From the NCBI GenBank assembly GCA_028277185.1, contig JANQGQ010000022.1:62001-126000 (forward strand): a stretch of DNA of 64,000 bases. The letters are read 5' to 3'. Position 1 is the first letter of the stretch, and the number at the start of each line of letters is the position of its first letter. The stretch is from Woeseiaceae bacterium (GTDB lineage Bacteria > Pseudomonadota > Gammaproteobacteria > Steroidobacterales > Woeseiaceae). The position numbers were made by a program, and so were the translations under genes. Below, piece after piece: positions 55,276-63,108 of the stretch. A model generated the notes under the pieces. It was not told the origin of the DNA. It saw only the letters and a list, made by a program, of their open reading frames with translations, and ran no database searches.

Positions 55276-55702
55276 AGCCGTCAGTCCAGGTCCTCGACTC
55301 GTCGTGATTGCGCAAGTCTACGCCGTGATCGACTGCCGCCTTCAACGCCATCAGCACGGACACCCACCCCGCAGTCACCTCGACGCGCTCGTCCTCGGGA
55401 ACGCCGCTGGCGACGAGCGTAAGGTCCGTGCCGCCTCTGTCGGCGGCGCTAAGCGAAAACTCGGTGACGGCACCGAAGTACTCTACGCTGAATGCGCTCG
55501 GCGGCTGCGAATCAAGAATTCGTCCCGTAACGGGCGGATGATTCAGGAAACGGAACGTGATGACGCCGTTGTCTTCGGAGGTCGACTCGGCCCAGTAGCG
55601 CGCTCGACCAGCGTCAGTCGCCAGAGCCTCGAAGACCTTCTCCGGTGCAGCCCTGCAGTGCAGCCTCCAGCGAACGACACCCGGCTCCGATTGAAACGTC
55701 AT
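55262..55702 (-). CDS. SRPBCC/AHSA1-like protein (third copy)
   Basis: 146-residue START-fold protein: VRWRLHCRAAPEKVFEALAT, then YWAESTSEDNGVITFRFLNH, ELTLVASGVP-like strand (TDLTLVASGVPEDE) and the C-terminal helix WVSVLMALKAAVDHGVDLR. Unlike the other two copies it is not next to an ArsR gene; it overlaps the DPH6-like gene instead. Ligand unknown. Confidence 0.82.
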   Translation of the reverse strand: MTFQSEPGVVRWRLHCRAAPEKVFEALATDAGRARYWAESTSEDNGVITFRFLNHPPVTGRILDSQPPSAFSVEYFGAVTEFSLSAADRGGTDLTLVASGVPEDERVEVTAGWVSVLMALKAAVDHGVDLRNHDESRTWTDGYADN

Positions 55703-55703
55703 T

Positions 55704-56147
55704 TCAATGGTCGTAGCTGACTACGCGGGCGATTCTCCAGCCTTCGTCCGTGCGCCGCCAGATATGCAGAAACCCGAAGGTCCCGCAGTCGTTTACGCCG
55801 TTCGCGAGGTGGCAGAACGTGTGCCTGCCCACCTGAATGGCGCCGTAGTCCTTTATCGGATACACCTCGAGGGAGTCTTCGATCAGCTCGCGCTTCAGAC
55901 CCAGCTGCCTCTCGCAGTTTTCCGTTGTCGCCCGCATCGTCGTCGCATAGTCGCCCAGGCCGGCCATGTCGTGATAGAACTCCAGATCTTCGGCAAACAT
56001 CTCGCCCATCGTTTTCAGATCGCAGGCGTTGAACGCCTCGAACATCTCGGCATCGGCTCTCGCTATCTCGGCATAGAGTTCCGGGTGTTCCCCGGCGTTG
56101 ACACTCCCCGTGACCGTCGATGCGAGGAGGAACGCTGTCATCGCCAC
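55704..56147 (-). CDS. Exported NTF2-like (DUF4440) protein
   Basis: 147-residue protein with a short signal-like N-terminus (MAMTAFLLASTVTGSVNAG) and a cone-shaped NTF2/SnoaL fold: ARADAEMFEAFNACDLKTMG, MFAEDLEFYHDMAG, then FLHIWRRTDEGWRIARVVSY. These proteins bind small hydrophobic ligands or are stand-alone enzymes. It lies one base before the AHSA1 gene start, so they are co-transcribed. Confidence 0.85.
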   Translation of the reverse strand: MAMTAFLLASTVTGSVNAGEHPELYAEIARADAEMFEAFNACDLKTMGEMFAEDLEFYHDMAGLGDYATTMRATTENCERQLGLKRELIEDSLEVYPIKDYGAIQVGRHTFCHLANGVNDCGTFGFLHIWRRTDEGWRIARVVSYDH

Positions 56148-56178
56148 TCCATGAACGTTAATGCCTCACCTCCTTCGC

Positions 56179-56682
56179 TTATTGCTGCCCGATCGGCCGG
56201 TACATCCAGAGAACATCATGCCATGTCCCAAACTTCCGACCAACGCGCGGGAAGACACCGATAGCCTCGAAACCGAAGCTTTTGTGAAAGCCGACGCTGG
56301 CGTCATTGGGAACGGTGATTCCGGCATATGCGCTTGCGTAAGCCCGCGACCGGAGTCTCTCGAAGAGTTCCGTGTATAGCGCTCGCGCAACACCCGAACG
56401 ACGAAGATCCGGTGCAACGTACACGGACGTCTCCACGGAATAGCGGTAGGCCTCCCTGAATCTGTGACGGCCCGCGTACGCGTAGCCAACGATGCGGCCA
56501 TCGACATCTGCGACCAGCCATGCCCATTCTTCGGAAGCTGCGGCTATGCGTTCCGCCATTTCGCGATCCGACGGCACAACGCGCTCAAAGGACACCGACG
56601 TGCTTTCGACGAAGGGGCGATAGATGTCCAAAACTCCGGCGGCGTCCGCCGGTGTCGCGCTGCGCAGCGAGATATCGGGCAT
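56179..56682 (-). CDS. GNAT acetyltransferase, phosphinothricin-acetyltransferase-like
   Basis: 167-residue acetyltransferase. LRSATPADAAGVLDIYRPFV at the start; VETSVYVAPDLRRSGVARAL is the acetyl-CoA binding segment; FHKSFGFEAIGVFPRVGRKF the signature of the PAT/MddA subgroup that acetylates phosphinothricin, methionine sulfone or related amino acids. Separate by ten bases from the alkB-like gene, so probably one operon. Confidence 0.92.
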   Translation of the reverse strand: MPDISLRSATPADAAGVLDIYRPFVESTSVSFERVVPSDREMAERIAAASEEWAWLVADVDGRIVGYAYAGRHRFREAYRYSVETSVYVAPDLRRSGVARALYTELFERLRSRAYASAYAGITVPNDASVGFHKSFGFEAIGVFPRVGRKFGTWHDVLWMYRPIGQQ

Positions 56683-56692
56683 CGGTGAACGG

Positions 56693-57307
56693 CTACCTCA
56701 AGACGTTCCGGAACGTCAGATTGACCCGGGGACCGCAGGCATGCCGCTCCTTCGGCAAGCCATGTTTCCAGTTCGCCTGAGTCGGTCCCTTCATCACGAG
56801 CAGGCTGTCGGACGGGAGCGGCAACTTGTACACGCGCAGATCGCGCCTGGACTTGTGCTTGAGTACGAAGACCCGCTCCGCACCGAGACTCAGCGAAGCG
56901 ATGACGGGATTGGCGCCGAGCTCCGGTTCGTCGTCGCTGTGTAGTCCCATGCTGTCGTTCTGGTCCCGATAGTAGTTCAGAAGCACCGAGTTGAAGGCCG
57001 TACCGGCAGCGGTCTCGACCAGCGACTTCAGCGACCTGAGCGTGCCCGTCCAGGCCTGTGGCTCGTGGCGCAGGCCCGAGTAGGTGTACGACAGGCCCGG
57101 ATCGCCGTGCCATGCGACGAGCCTGGGCTGCAGCATCTGCTTTCCCCACAGGGTAATCGGGTCCTGCCGCCACGGAATCGTCGCAATCAGCTCGTCTAGC
57201 AGCGTCCCGGAATCGTCGTGCAGATCGAGCCGGCGCAGCAGCGCTATGTCTGCGTCCGGCAGAGCAATTCGCTCGAATCGATGGGTCTCGAACAGCTCCT
57301 GAGTCAC
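56693..57307 (-). CDS. AlkB-like 2-oxoglutarate dioxygenase
   Basis: 204-residue Fe(II)/2-oxoglutarate-dependent oxygenase that repairs alkylated DNA or RNA bases. Iron ligands are in MGLHSDDEPEL (HxD) and WKHGLPKE (second His); arginines in RVNLTFRNV bind 2-oxoglutarate; NYYRDQNDSMG is the nucleotide-flip region of the ALKBH2/3-type. GTG start at 57307, two bases after the stop of the LysE gene. Only this enzyme of the adaptive response is present here. Confidence 0.92.
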   Translation of the reverse strand: MTQELFETHRFERIALPDADIALLRRLDLHDDSGTLLDELIATIPWRQDPITLWGKQMLQPRLVAWHGDPGLSYTYSGLRHEPQAWTGTLRSLKSLVETAAGTAFNSVLLNYYRDQNDSMGLHSDDEPELGANPVIASLSLGAERVFVLKHKSRRDLRVYKLPLPSDSLLVMKGPTQANWKHGLPKERHACGPRVNLTFRNVLR

Positions 57308-57309
57308 CG

Positions 57310-57939
57310 CTAGCCCTGACTGCGCCGCGCGACCGCGAGTCCGATCCCGGATCCGACAAACAGCGTTCCGGCAAACCCGTCGAAGCTGCGGCGGACAATC
57401 GGGCGATGTACGAAACGCCGAAGACTTCCGGCAAGGATCGCGTAGGCGGAATCGAAGACGATGGCCAACACCAGAAACGACACGGAAAGCACGGCCAGCT
57501 GCGGTCCCGCACTCAGATCGGGGTTCACGAACTGCGGCAGGAACGCGCCGAAGAACAGAATCGTTTTCGGGTTCGTCAACGACACGAAGAAGCCGCGCCA
57601 GAAGCTGCCGCGCCCGCTCGGTACGGCAGCCGTCTCGGCGCCACGCTCTGACATGGCGGCCCGCAAGCGACCGATGCCCAGATAAACCAGGTAGGCAACA
57701 CCCAACCACTTCAGGACACCGAAGGCCTCGGCCAGGAACACGGCAAGCCAGGCGGTCCCCAGCGCAGCGATGCAGAGCTGAAGCGCCATCGCACACGTAG
57801 AACCCGCCACTGTCGCGAGTCCACTCGTCCTCCCAGAGGACAGCGACGTCGCAACAATTAGCAGTACGTTCGGACCGGGAATGACGATCAGCGCCGCGGA
57901 CACGAGCACGAAGGCGACATACAAGCCCGGGTCAATCAT
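57310..57939 (-). CDS. LysE-family amino-acid exporter
   Basis: 209-residue inner-membrane protein with about six helices and the RhtB/LysE motif PGPNVLLIVATSLSSGRTSGL near residue 22, then GVAYLVYLGIGRLR and FFVSLTNPKTILFFGAFLPQF. Exports amino acids or their derivatives. Its ATG lies three bases after the end of the amidase-tail fragment, meaning it now follows that chimeric junction. Confidence 0.93.
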   Translation of the reverse strand: MIDPGLYVAFVLVSAALIVIPGPNVLLIVATSLSSGRTSGLATVAGSTCAMALQLCIAALGTAWLAVFLAEAFGVLKWLGVAYLVYLGIGRLRAAMSERGAETAAVPSGRGSFWRGFFVSLTNPKTILFFGAFLPQFVNPDLSAGPQLAVLSVSFLVLAIVFDSAYAILAGSLRRFVHRPIVRRSFDGFAGTLFVGSGIGLAVARRSQG

Positions 57940-57942
57940 GGG

Positions 57943-58148
57943 CTACGTCCCTGTAAACGCTGGTCAGGTCGATACTCTGCGCTTGAAACGCTCCCACGGA
58001 AACCTCTCGCCCAGGCACTTCGTTGCTTCCCCGGCGATCCTACCATGTGCCAGGACGTTACCGGCATCGATGGCATGGCGCGACATCAGATGACGAGTCA
58101 GCGTCACCAGCGATTCGAACTGCTCGGGCGGCACGTCGTACTCCTCCC
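57943..58148 (-). pseudogene. C-terminal fragment of an N-acetylmuramoyl-L-alanine amidase
   Basis: In a minus-strand frame different from that of the VOC gene the sequence reads LREEYDVPPEQFESLVTLTR, then HLMSRHAIDAGNVLAHGRIA, then CLGERFPWERFKRRV and a stop. This resembles the last helices and zinc-His loop (HxxIxG..TxCPGxxFPW) of amidase_2/PGRP-type enzymes. There is no start and no catalytic N-terminal half; the piece joins directly to the truncated VOC gene. Confidence 0.6.
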
Positions 58149-58406
58149 GAAGCCGCCCGCACTGTGGTGCACGACGACGGACTCCAGCTCATCGACGGCG
58201 AAATAGACCGGTTCGGAAAGCGGTACGGCTTCGTAGCCATCGCCGTCCGCCATGGGATCGAAACAGGCGAGAACCGTGCCGTCGCAATTGAAGTAATGGC
58301 GACCGGGAGAGACCCGCTCGCCGGCCCGCGACAGGACTGACCCATAGAAGACCGCGGCGGCTTCGATATCGCCCACCGGCAAGAGGATACGAAAGACTCT
58401 GACCAT
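58104..58406 (-). pseudogene. VOC/glyoxalase gene truncated by fusion to an amidase fragment
   Basis: 100-residue frame. The first 80 residues are a normal VOC half (RVFRILLPVGDIEAAAVFYG, then RHYFNCDGTVLACFDPMADG and YFAVDEL). After ESVVVHHSAGG the protein continues in unrelated sequence (RSTTCRPSSSNRW), which is the amidase fragment read in the wrong frame. The second VOC half is absent, so the protein is unlikely to work. Confidence 0.68.
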
Positions 58407-58480
58407 AACGCCTCACGTATAGACAACCGGCCGGGACGGCCCCCGACGCGACCGATCAGACAGAGCAGAATTGAAGCCTA

Positions 58481-58672
58481 TCACTTCAGGCGCTCCTTCA
58501 TATCGAGGTAAGCAGTCTCGATCAGCAGCTCCCTGACATCGTCACCGCATTCGCGCATGACCTCGAACCAGCGCTTCGCGATTGCGCCTAACGCTTGCGG
58601 CCGCCCCAGCATCCAGCTATCGACGGCCGGATCTAGTTCGCGCGCCTCGGGAAACAGGAAGAGCCGACTCAT
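58481..58672 (-). pseudogene. DUF1801 protein with internal in-frame deletion
   Basis: 63-residue frame. The start (RLFLFPEARELDPAVDSWML, then AIAKRWFEVMRECGDDVREL) and the end (LIETAYLDMKERL) match the first and last parts of a DUF1801 protein of about 130 residues; the middle of roughly 65 residues (normally with AYVNxF and HVNVGFF) is missing and the frame is kept. Five bases downstream of the gamma-glutamylcyclotransferase gene. Confidence 0.65.
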
Positions 58673-58677
58673 ACGAT

Positions 58678-59190
58678 CTAATCCTTTGAGCCGCCGTTTA
58701 CGATCCGCTCGACGAGCTGCATGTTCTCGATGTGTCTGTCCCGATCCGGATCCCGCCGATCAGATACGGCCTCTACCGAACCAACATACTCTTGCGAAAA
58801 GCCGTTGAACGCACACCCGAGCAAGACGAGTGACTTGTACCAGCTAAACGGCAGTAGTTCGTCGTCGATATGGCACTCGGTCGCCGTGTACGTGAAGCAA
58901 CTGCCGTGACCGGGAACCTCAAGTTGCATTTCACGGTATCCGATGCCCAGGCCCTCTGCCTCGTCCAGCCTGTGCCGCTCCGCCGGATCCAGATCGAAAA
59001 CCGCCGCGAAAACCCGACCGGACGCCTCGACGATGTTGCACTTGCCGGAACCGTCTCTGCCCAGCTTGTGAAAGCGAAGTTCGTAGCCCTCGAGCACGGC
59101 GCTTCCGCGCAGCCGCGCGGACGGAACGCGCTCGGCCAGCCGCACAGGGTGTAGATTGCTGCCGTAGGCGACGTACCGGGTTCGCGACAT
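58678..59190 (-). CDS. Gamma-glutamylcyclotransferase-like protein
   Basis: 170-residue protein of the GGCT/AIG2 fold. Substrate loop RYVAYGSNLHPVRL at residues 5-18; FHKLGRDGSGKCNIV next; the catalytic glutamate is probably in DEAEGLGIGYREM; the last part QEYVGSVEAVSDRRD is a lineage feature. It would form 5-oxoproline from gamma-glutamyl compounds, in glutathione turnover. Its start lies five bases after an FKBP fragment. Confidence 0.9.
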   Translation of the reverse strand: MSRTRYVAYGSNLHPVRLAERVPSARLRGSAVLEGYELRFHKLGRDGSGKCNIVEASGRVFAAVFDLDPAERHRLDEAEGLGIGYREMQLEVPGHGSCFTYTATECHIDDELLPFSWYKSLVLLGCAFNGFSQEYVGSVEAVSDRRDPDRDRHIENMQLVERIVNGGSKD

Positions 59191-59195
59191 GGCAA

Positions 59196-59326
59196 CTAGC
59201 CGCCACTCTCACCGTAAGCGAGATGCGGGGCCGTCCGGACCTCGGGATATCCGTCTTCCTTCATTCCCACCAGCGCCTTCTCGATGCCCGCAACGGTTTG
59301 CCGCTTTCCCAACTCGAGCGTCCCTG
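59196..59326 (-). pseudogene. FKBP-type prolyl isomerase fragment
   Basis: In a minus-strand frame the sequence reads TLELGKRQTVAGIEKALVGM, then KEDGYPEVRTAPHLAYGESG and a stop. This is the typical FKBP core (VxxGxExALxGMxxGxxREVxxxPHLAYGE). Nothing of the rest of an FKBP is present; upstream the frame has a stop and the Cas6-like fragment begins. Confidence 0.62.
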
Positions 59327-59572
59327 CTTACATCGCCACCGCGGCAGATCATCCGTGTGGCAACGCACCCGCACGGCGCTCCCGCGCTCGAGCTTCAGGT
59401 GGCCGTCGGACAGGTAAATGCCGGATATCGGATGAATCGCTACGTCGGTTTGATGGTGCAGCCACTTCGGCTCGCCTGCCTCCACTACGGCAGCCACTGC
59501 TGAGTACAGCGGATAGCCATGATCCTGTGGTATTCGTTCGCCACGGAGCGGGAAACTCAAATCAACTTTCAT
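59261..59572 (-). pseudogene. Truncated Cas6/Cmx6-like protein
   Basis: From an ATG at 59572 (GAGG upstream) the frame reads MKVDLSFPLRGERIPQDHGY, PLYSAVAAVVEAGEPKWLHH, then AIHPISGIYL and LERGSAVRVRCHTDDLP. This matches the N-terminal half of the Cas6 type called Cmx6 (VDLxFPxxGxxxPxDHGYxLYxAL, xIHPIxG, SxxRxRxP). After LPR it continues in FKBP-derived DNA out of frame. About 75 matching residues of a usual 200-220. No CRISPR array or other cas gene is in the window. Confidence 0.55.
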
Positions 59573-59612
59573 CCTGCCTCGCCTGACCAACGCAATGCAA
59601 AAGTTAACAGTG

Positions 59613-60020
59613 TCACTGTCCTGAGACTCTCGGAAAATCAGCTGGCGCGACGATTTTAATCTCCCTCCACGGCGACATAGCCAGCAGGTCCCGGTCACCG
59701 CTCACGATACAGTCCGCCGCTGCGTCAAGTGCCAGGGCCAGGAACTTGTCGTCTTTCGGGTCTCTGCATTCGTTGATTTGGGTGATGACTTCGATCATCG
59801 TCGAGATCTGCAGCAGCCTGCGCATGAACTGCTCGCGGTCTGACACGGAGACATACCGATCGAATCTCCGTCTCGAGAGTACATCCGCCAGTTCTTCCAT
59901 CGTCGCCGTCGAGCACACCACCTCATGCCGGGTGATTGCGAGGTCGAATGCCTTCGCAGGTGCTGAACCGGCCAGCAGCAGCCGGCTGACCAGCACATTG
60001 GTATCGAGGACGACCCGCAA
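59613..60020 (-). CDS. PIN-domain toxin
   Basis: 135-residue PIN RNase of type II toxin-antitoxin systems. Metal-binding acidic residues are in VVLDTNVLVSRLL (first Asp), the ATMEELADVL glutamate, and CRDPKDDKFLALALDAAADC and IVSGDRDLL (later Asp). TTG start immediately after the antitoxin stop (TAG then TTG). It would cleave RNA when free. Confidence 0.9.
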   Translation of the reverse strand: MRVVLDTNVLVSRLLLAGSAPAKAFDLAITRHEVVCSTATMEELADVLSRRRFDRYVSVSDREQFMRRLLQISTMIEVITQINECRDPKDDKFLALALDAAADCIVSGDRDLLAMSPWREIKIVAPADFPRVSGQ

Positions 60021-60269
60021 CTATTGGGGTCCGAGTAGCTCGTCGAGCTTGTCTTCCGTCAGGCCCTCGTCCGCTGCTGATCTCGAGACGCGGTCGCAAA
60101 ATCGCTGGAATTCTTCGATGTTTGCACTCCTCAGACGCTGGTAATCCGCCGCAGAAAGCACGACCGCTACTTCCCTATTTTGACGGCGGATGGTCACGGG
60201 CCCTCGCTGGGCTGCATCCAGAACGGCGGCCAGGCGCTGCTTCGCTTCCGAGGCAGAAACGTACTTCAT
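60021..60269 (-). CDS. Phd/YefM-type antitoxin
   Basis: 82-residue antitoxin. MKYVSASEAKQRLAAVLDAA, then GPVTIRRQNREVAVVLSAADYQRL, is the prevent-host-death fold that binds DNA; the C-terminal part binds the PIN toxin. Immediately upstream of the toxin gene, no gap. Two palindromes upstream at 60288-60315 are likely its operator. Confidence 0.92.
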   Translation of the reverse strand: MKYVSASEAKQRLAAVLDAAQRGPVTIRRQNREVAVVLSAADYQRLRSANIEEFQRFCDRVSRSAADEGLTEDKLDELLGPQ

Positions 60270-60287
60270 GCCGAGGTGCTCGCTGAT

Positions 60288-60315
60288 AATTGGTCCAATT
60301 TGTCTATTTTAGACA
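60288..60315 (-). promoter_or_regulatory. Operator palindromes of the Phd-PIN operon
   Basis: Adjacent palindromes AATTGG-T-CCAATT (13 bp, 60288-60300) and TGTCTA-TTT-TAGACA (15 bp, 60301-60315) lie 19 bases upstream of the antitoxin start. Paired palindromes of this kind are normal for Phd-type autorepression. Confidence 0.6.
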
Positions 60316-60580
60316 GTTTAGCTCCGCGAAGCGAGTCGAATTTCCCGGCGGGCACTGGAACACGATTTCCCGGACTTTCGGGCGGACACAGACCCGGCGA
60401 CCGGCAAGCCGACGCCTGCACTCGATGGCGTGCCCCGCGGCGGCTATTCGAGGCTCGCCGTGCGGGGGCGGAGCCTGCGCGAGTCTGTAGATCAAGGTTT
60501 CCAGCGAGAGCCCTTCGGCATCGTCAACGACCGGCTGAACGATCGATGAGTGATGCCCGGGCAATGACTGAGCCGAAGTC
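60316..60580. other. Gap without a recognisable gene
   Basis: 265 bases between the antitoxin operator and the metX stop. Open frames exist on both strands but none shows family similarity or a ribosome site. No clear terminator hairpin with T-run was seen. Confidence 0.4.
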
Positions 60581-61681
60581 TCACGCACATGAATCGAAAA
60601 ACGAGCACATCACGGGCCGGAACGCGTCCATGTCGACGAGGAAGGAATCGTGACCGCGGATGCACTCCAGCTCGACATAGCGCGTACCGTGGCCCGCGGC
60701 CTCGAAGCCAGCCGCAAGATCGCGCTGCTGGTGAACCGGAAACAGAATATCGGTCGTCACGCCGATGACGAGCACGCGCTCCAGATGCATGCGCTTGAAG
60801 CCCGCCTCGAGCGAGCCGCCGTGCTCGGCGAGATCGAACAGGTCGGACGCGTGGGACAGGTACAGATAGCAGTTGGGATCGAACTGCCCGGTGAACTTCA
60901 GCGCATGGCTCTCGAGGTAGGACTCGACCGAAAACTCGATCTGGAACGGATCGCCGGGCCGTCCTTCGGCGGTCATCCGCTCGCGGCCGAAACGCTGAAT
61001 CCACTCCTGCGGCGAGCGATAGGTGATCATGCCGAGCTTGCGCGCCAGGCGCTGGCCCGTAATCGGCGAACTGTCCTTCGAGTAGTTGCCGTTGTCCCAG
61101 TTCGGATCCGTGCGAATCATCTCCCGCTGCAGCGAGCGTACGGCGATCGAGAATGGCAGGGCGCGCGTCGCCGACGAGATCGACACGAAGGCCCGCGCCT
61201 TGCCGGGATGCCGCGCGCAAAACGCCAGCCCGGTCATGCCCCCCATCGAACAGCCGACCACGCTGTCGAGCACGTCGACGCCCAGGTGCTTCACGACCTC
61301 CCATGCGGTATCCGCTACGTCTTCGAGCGTCAACACCGGAAAACTCAGGCGATAGACCTCGCCGGTGTCGGGATTGACCGATGCGGGACCCGTCGAGCCG
61401 AAGCAGCTGCCCAGCGAGTTGACGCAGATGACGAAGTAGCGATCCGTGTCGAGGGGCAGACCGGAGCCGATCATGTCCTCCCACCAGCCGGCGCTGGGAT
61501 CCAGCGCCGACGAGGAGGCGTGGGCCGACGGCGAGAGACCCGTGAAGATCAGGATGGCGTTGTCGCGCTCCGCGTTGAGCACGCCCCAGGTCTCGTAGGC
61601 CAGCGTCGGTGCGGCCAGCACCCCGCCGCGATGCATCGTGAAGCCCTGCTCCAGCGTCAGCAGTTTCCGCGCTGCGGTCAT
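60581..61681 (-). CDS. metX: Homoserine O-acyltransferase
   Basis: 366-residue alpha/beta-hydrolase-fold enzyme that acylates homoserine in methionine synthesis. Nucleophile elbow VVGCSMGGMTGL; NSLGSCFGSTGPAS oxyanion region; Asp in VTTDILFP; His in RGHDSFLVD. Members annotated as MetX use acetyl-CoA or, in many gammaproteobacteria, succinyl-CoA; I cannot decide by eye. Start overlaps the der stop by one base (TAATG). Confidence 0.94.
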   Translation of the reverse strand: MTAARKLLTLEQGFTMHRGGVLAAPTLAYETWGVLNAERDNAILIFTGLSPSAHASSSALDPSAGWWEDMIGSGLPLDTDRYFVICVNSLGSCFGSTGPASVNPDTGEVYRLSFPVLTLEDVADTAWEVVKHLGVDVLDSVVGCSMGGMTGLAFCARHPGKARAFVSISSATRALPFSIAVRSLQREMIRTDPNWDNGNYSKDSSPITGQRLARKLGMITYRSPQEWIQRFGRERMTAEGRPGDPFQIEFSVESYLESHALKFTGQFDPNCYLYLSHASDLFDLAEHGGSLEAGFKRMHLERVLVIGVTTDILFPVHQQRDLAAGFEAAGHGTRYVELECIRGHDSFLVDMDAFRPVMCSFFDSCA

Positions 61682-63075
61682 TAGCGCTCCTTTTTGTGAT
61701 GGCGCTTCAGGCGTTTGCGCCGCCGCTCCTGCCTCGGCGTGAGCTTGTTGCGGCGCCCCTTGTACGGATTATCGCTGGTTTTGAAGCTCAGGCGCACGGG
61801 GGTCCCCTTGAGCCGGAACGCCTTGCGGAAACGATTCACCAGGTAGCGCCGGTAGGCTTCGGGCAGCCGCTCGGTCTGATTGCCGTGGATGACGATCACG
61901 GGCGGATTGCGCCCGCCCTGGTGCGCGTAGCGCAAACGAATGCGCCGGCCGCGCACGAGCGGCGGCGGATGTGCGTTGACGGCTGCCTCGAGCTCACCCG
62001 TGAGCGCGGTCGTCGCCATGTCCCGCGTCGCCGCGGCAAACGCTCGCCGGGCCGCGGGCAGCAGATCCCCGACCGCCGTGCCATGGAGCGCCGAGATGTG
62101 AAAACGCTCCGCGAAATCCAGAAACGGCAGCCGGCGTTCGAGATCGTCCTGCACTTTGCGCCGCGCGTCGGGGGCAAGCCCGTCCCACTTGTTCACGGCG
62201 ACCACCAGCGCCCTGCCCCGCTCGACGACGAGGCCAATCAGGCTGACGTCCTGCTCCGTTACGCCCTCCCGCGCGTCGAGCACGGCGATGACCACCTGCG
62301 CCTGCTCGATCGCCTGCAGCGCCTTCACGATGCTGAACTTCTCGATCGCCTCATGGACGCGCGCGCGGCGGCGGATGCCCGCGGTATCGATCAGCAAATA
62401 CTCGTGGCCGTCGCGCTCGAACGGCACGGCAACGCTGTCGCGCGTCGTGCCCGGCTGATCGTAAACGACGAGACGCTCCTCGCCGAGGAGCCGGTTTATG
62501 AGAGTCGACTTGCCGACGTTGGGTCTGCCGACGACGGCAATCCGTAGTTCGCCACCGGCCTCCGGCGGCGTCCCGACCTCCTGCTCCGAATAGGGCTCGA
62601 GTACCGCATCCATCAGCGCGGCAATGCGGTCGCCGTGTGCGGCGGATATAGCCACCGGCGGCCCGAGGCCGAGCCCGTGAAACTCGCTGTTGACGATATC
62701 GGCGTCGAGCCCTTCGGCCTTGTTGACGGCCAGCCAGACCGAATCCGCGTGCCGGCGCGCGAGTTCCGCGACGTGCTCGTCTGCGGCGGTCAGCCCCTCG
62801 CGGCCGTCAACCAGGACGATCGCGACATCGGCTTCCCCGAGCGCGCGGACGGACTGCTCGACCATGCGCTCGTCGATTCCGACTTCGCCACCGGCAACGC
62901 CGCCCGTATCGATAACCAGGTAGGGAACCGGGCCCAGCTTGCCGAAGCCGTACTGCCGGTCGCGGGTAAGGCCCGGATAGTCGGCAACCAGAGCGTCGCG
63001 CGAACGCGTCAGGCGATTGAACAGCGTCGACTTGCCAACGTTCGGCCGGCCGATCAGGGCAACTACCGGAAGCAT
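61681..63075 (-). CDS. der: Ribosome biogenesis GTPase Der (EngA)
   Basis: 464-residue protein with two tandem GTPase domains, each with GRPNVGKST (residues about 9 and 185), DTGGV/DTAGI switch II and NKAEG/NKWDG, and a C-terminal KH-like domain with a basic tail ([13 protein letters not shown]). Needed for 50S subunit assembly. Upstream neighbour is bamB, an arrangement conserved in gammaproteobacteria. Confidence 0.98.
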   Translation of the reverse strand: MLPVVALIGRPNVGKSTLFNRLTRSRDALVADYPGLTRDRQYGFGKLGPVPYLVIDTGGVAGGEVGIDERMVEQSVRALGEADVAIVLVDGREGLTAADEHVAELARRHADSVWLAVNKAEGLDADIVNSEFHGLGLGPPVAISAAHGDRIAALMDAVLEPYSEQEVGTPPEAGGELRIAVVGRPNVGKSTLINRLLGEERLVVYDQPGTTRDSVAVPFERDGHEYLLIDTAGIRRRARVHEAIEKFSIVKALQAIEQAQVVIAVLDAREGVTEQDVSLIGLVVERGRALVVAVNKWDGLAPDARRKVQDDLERRLPFLDFAERFHISALHGTAVGDLLPAARRAFAAATRDMATTALTGELEAAVNAHPPPLVRGRRIRLRYAHQGGRNPPVIVIHGNQTERLPEAYRRYLVNRFRKAFRLKGTPVRLSFKTSDNPYKGRRNKLTPRQERRRKRLKRHHKKER

Positions 63076-63108
63076 GGCGGCTGCACTACGCCTGACCGGA
63101 GCCGGGCG

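Noticed and set aside
59196-59572. Active CRISPR-Cas locus near the Cas6-like fragment
   Set aside because: No regularly spaced repeats and no other cas gene within the window; only half of the Cas6-like protein is present.
60304-60588. Minus-strand frame of 94 codons between the antitoxin and metX
   Set aside because: No ribosome site, overlaps the TA operator, translation shows no recognisable pattern.
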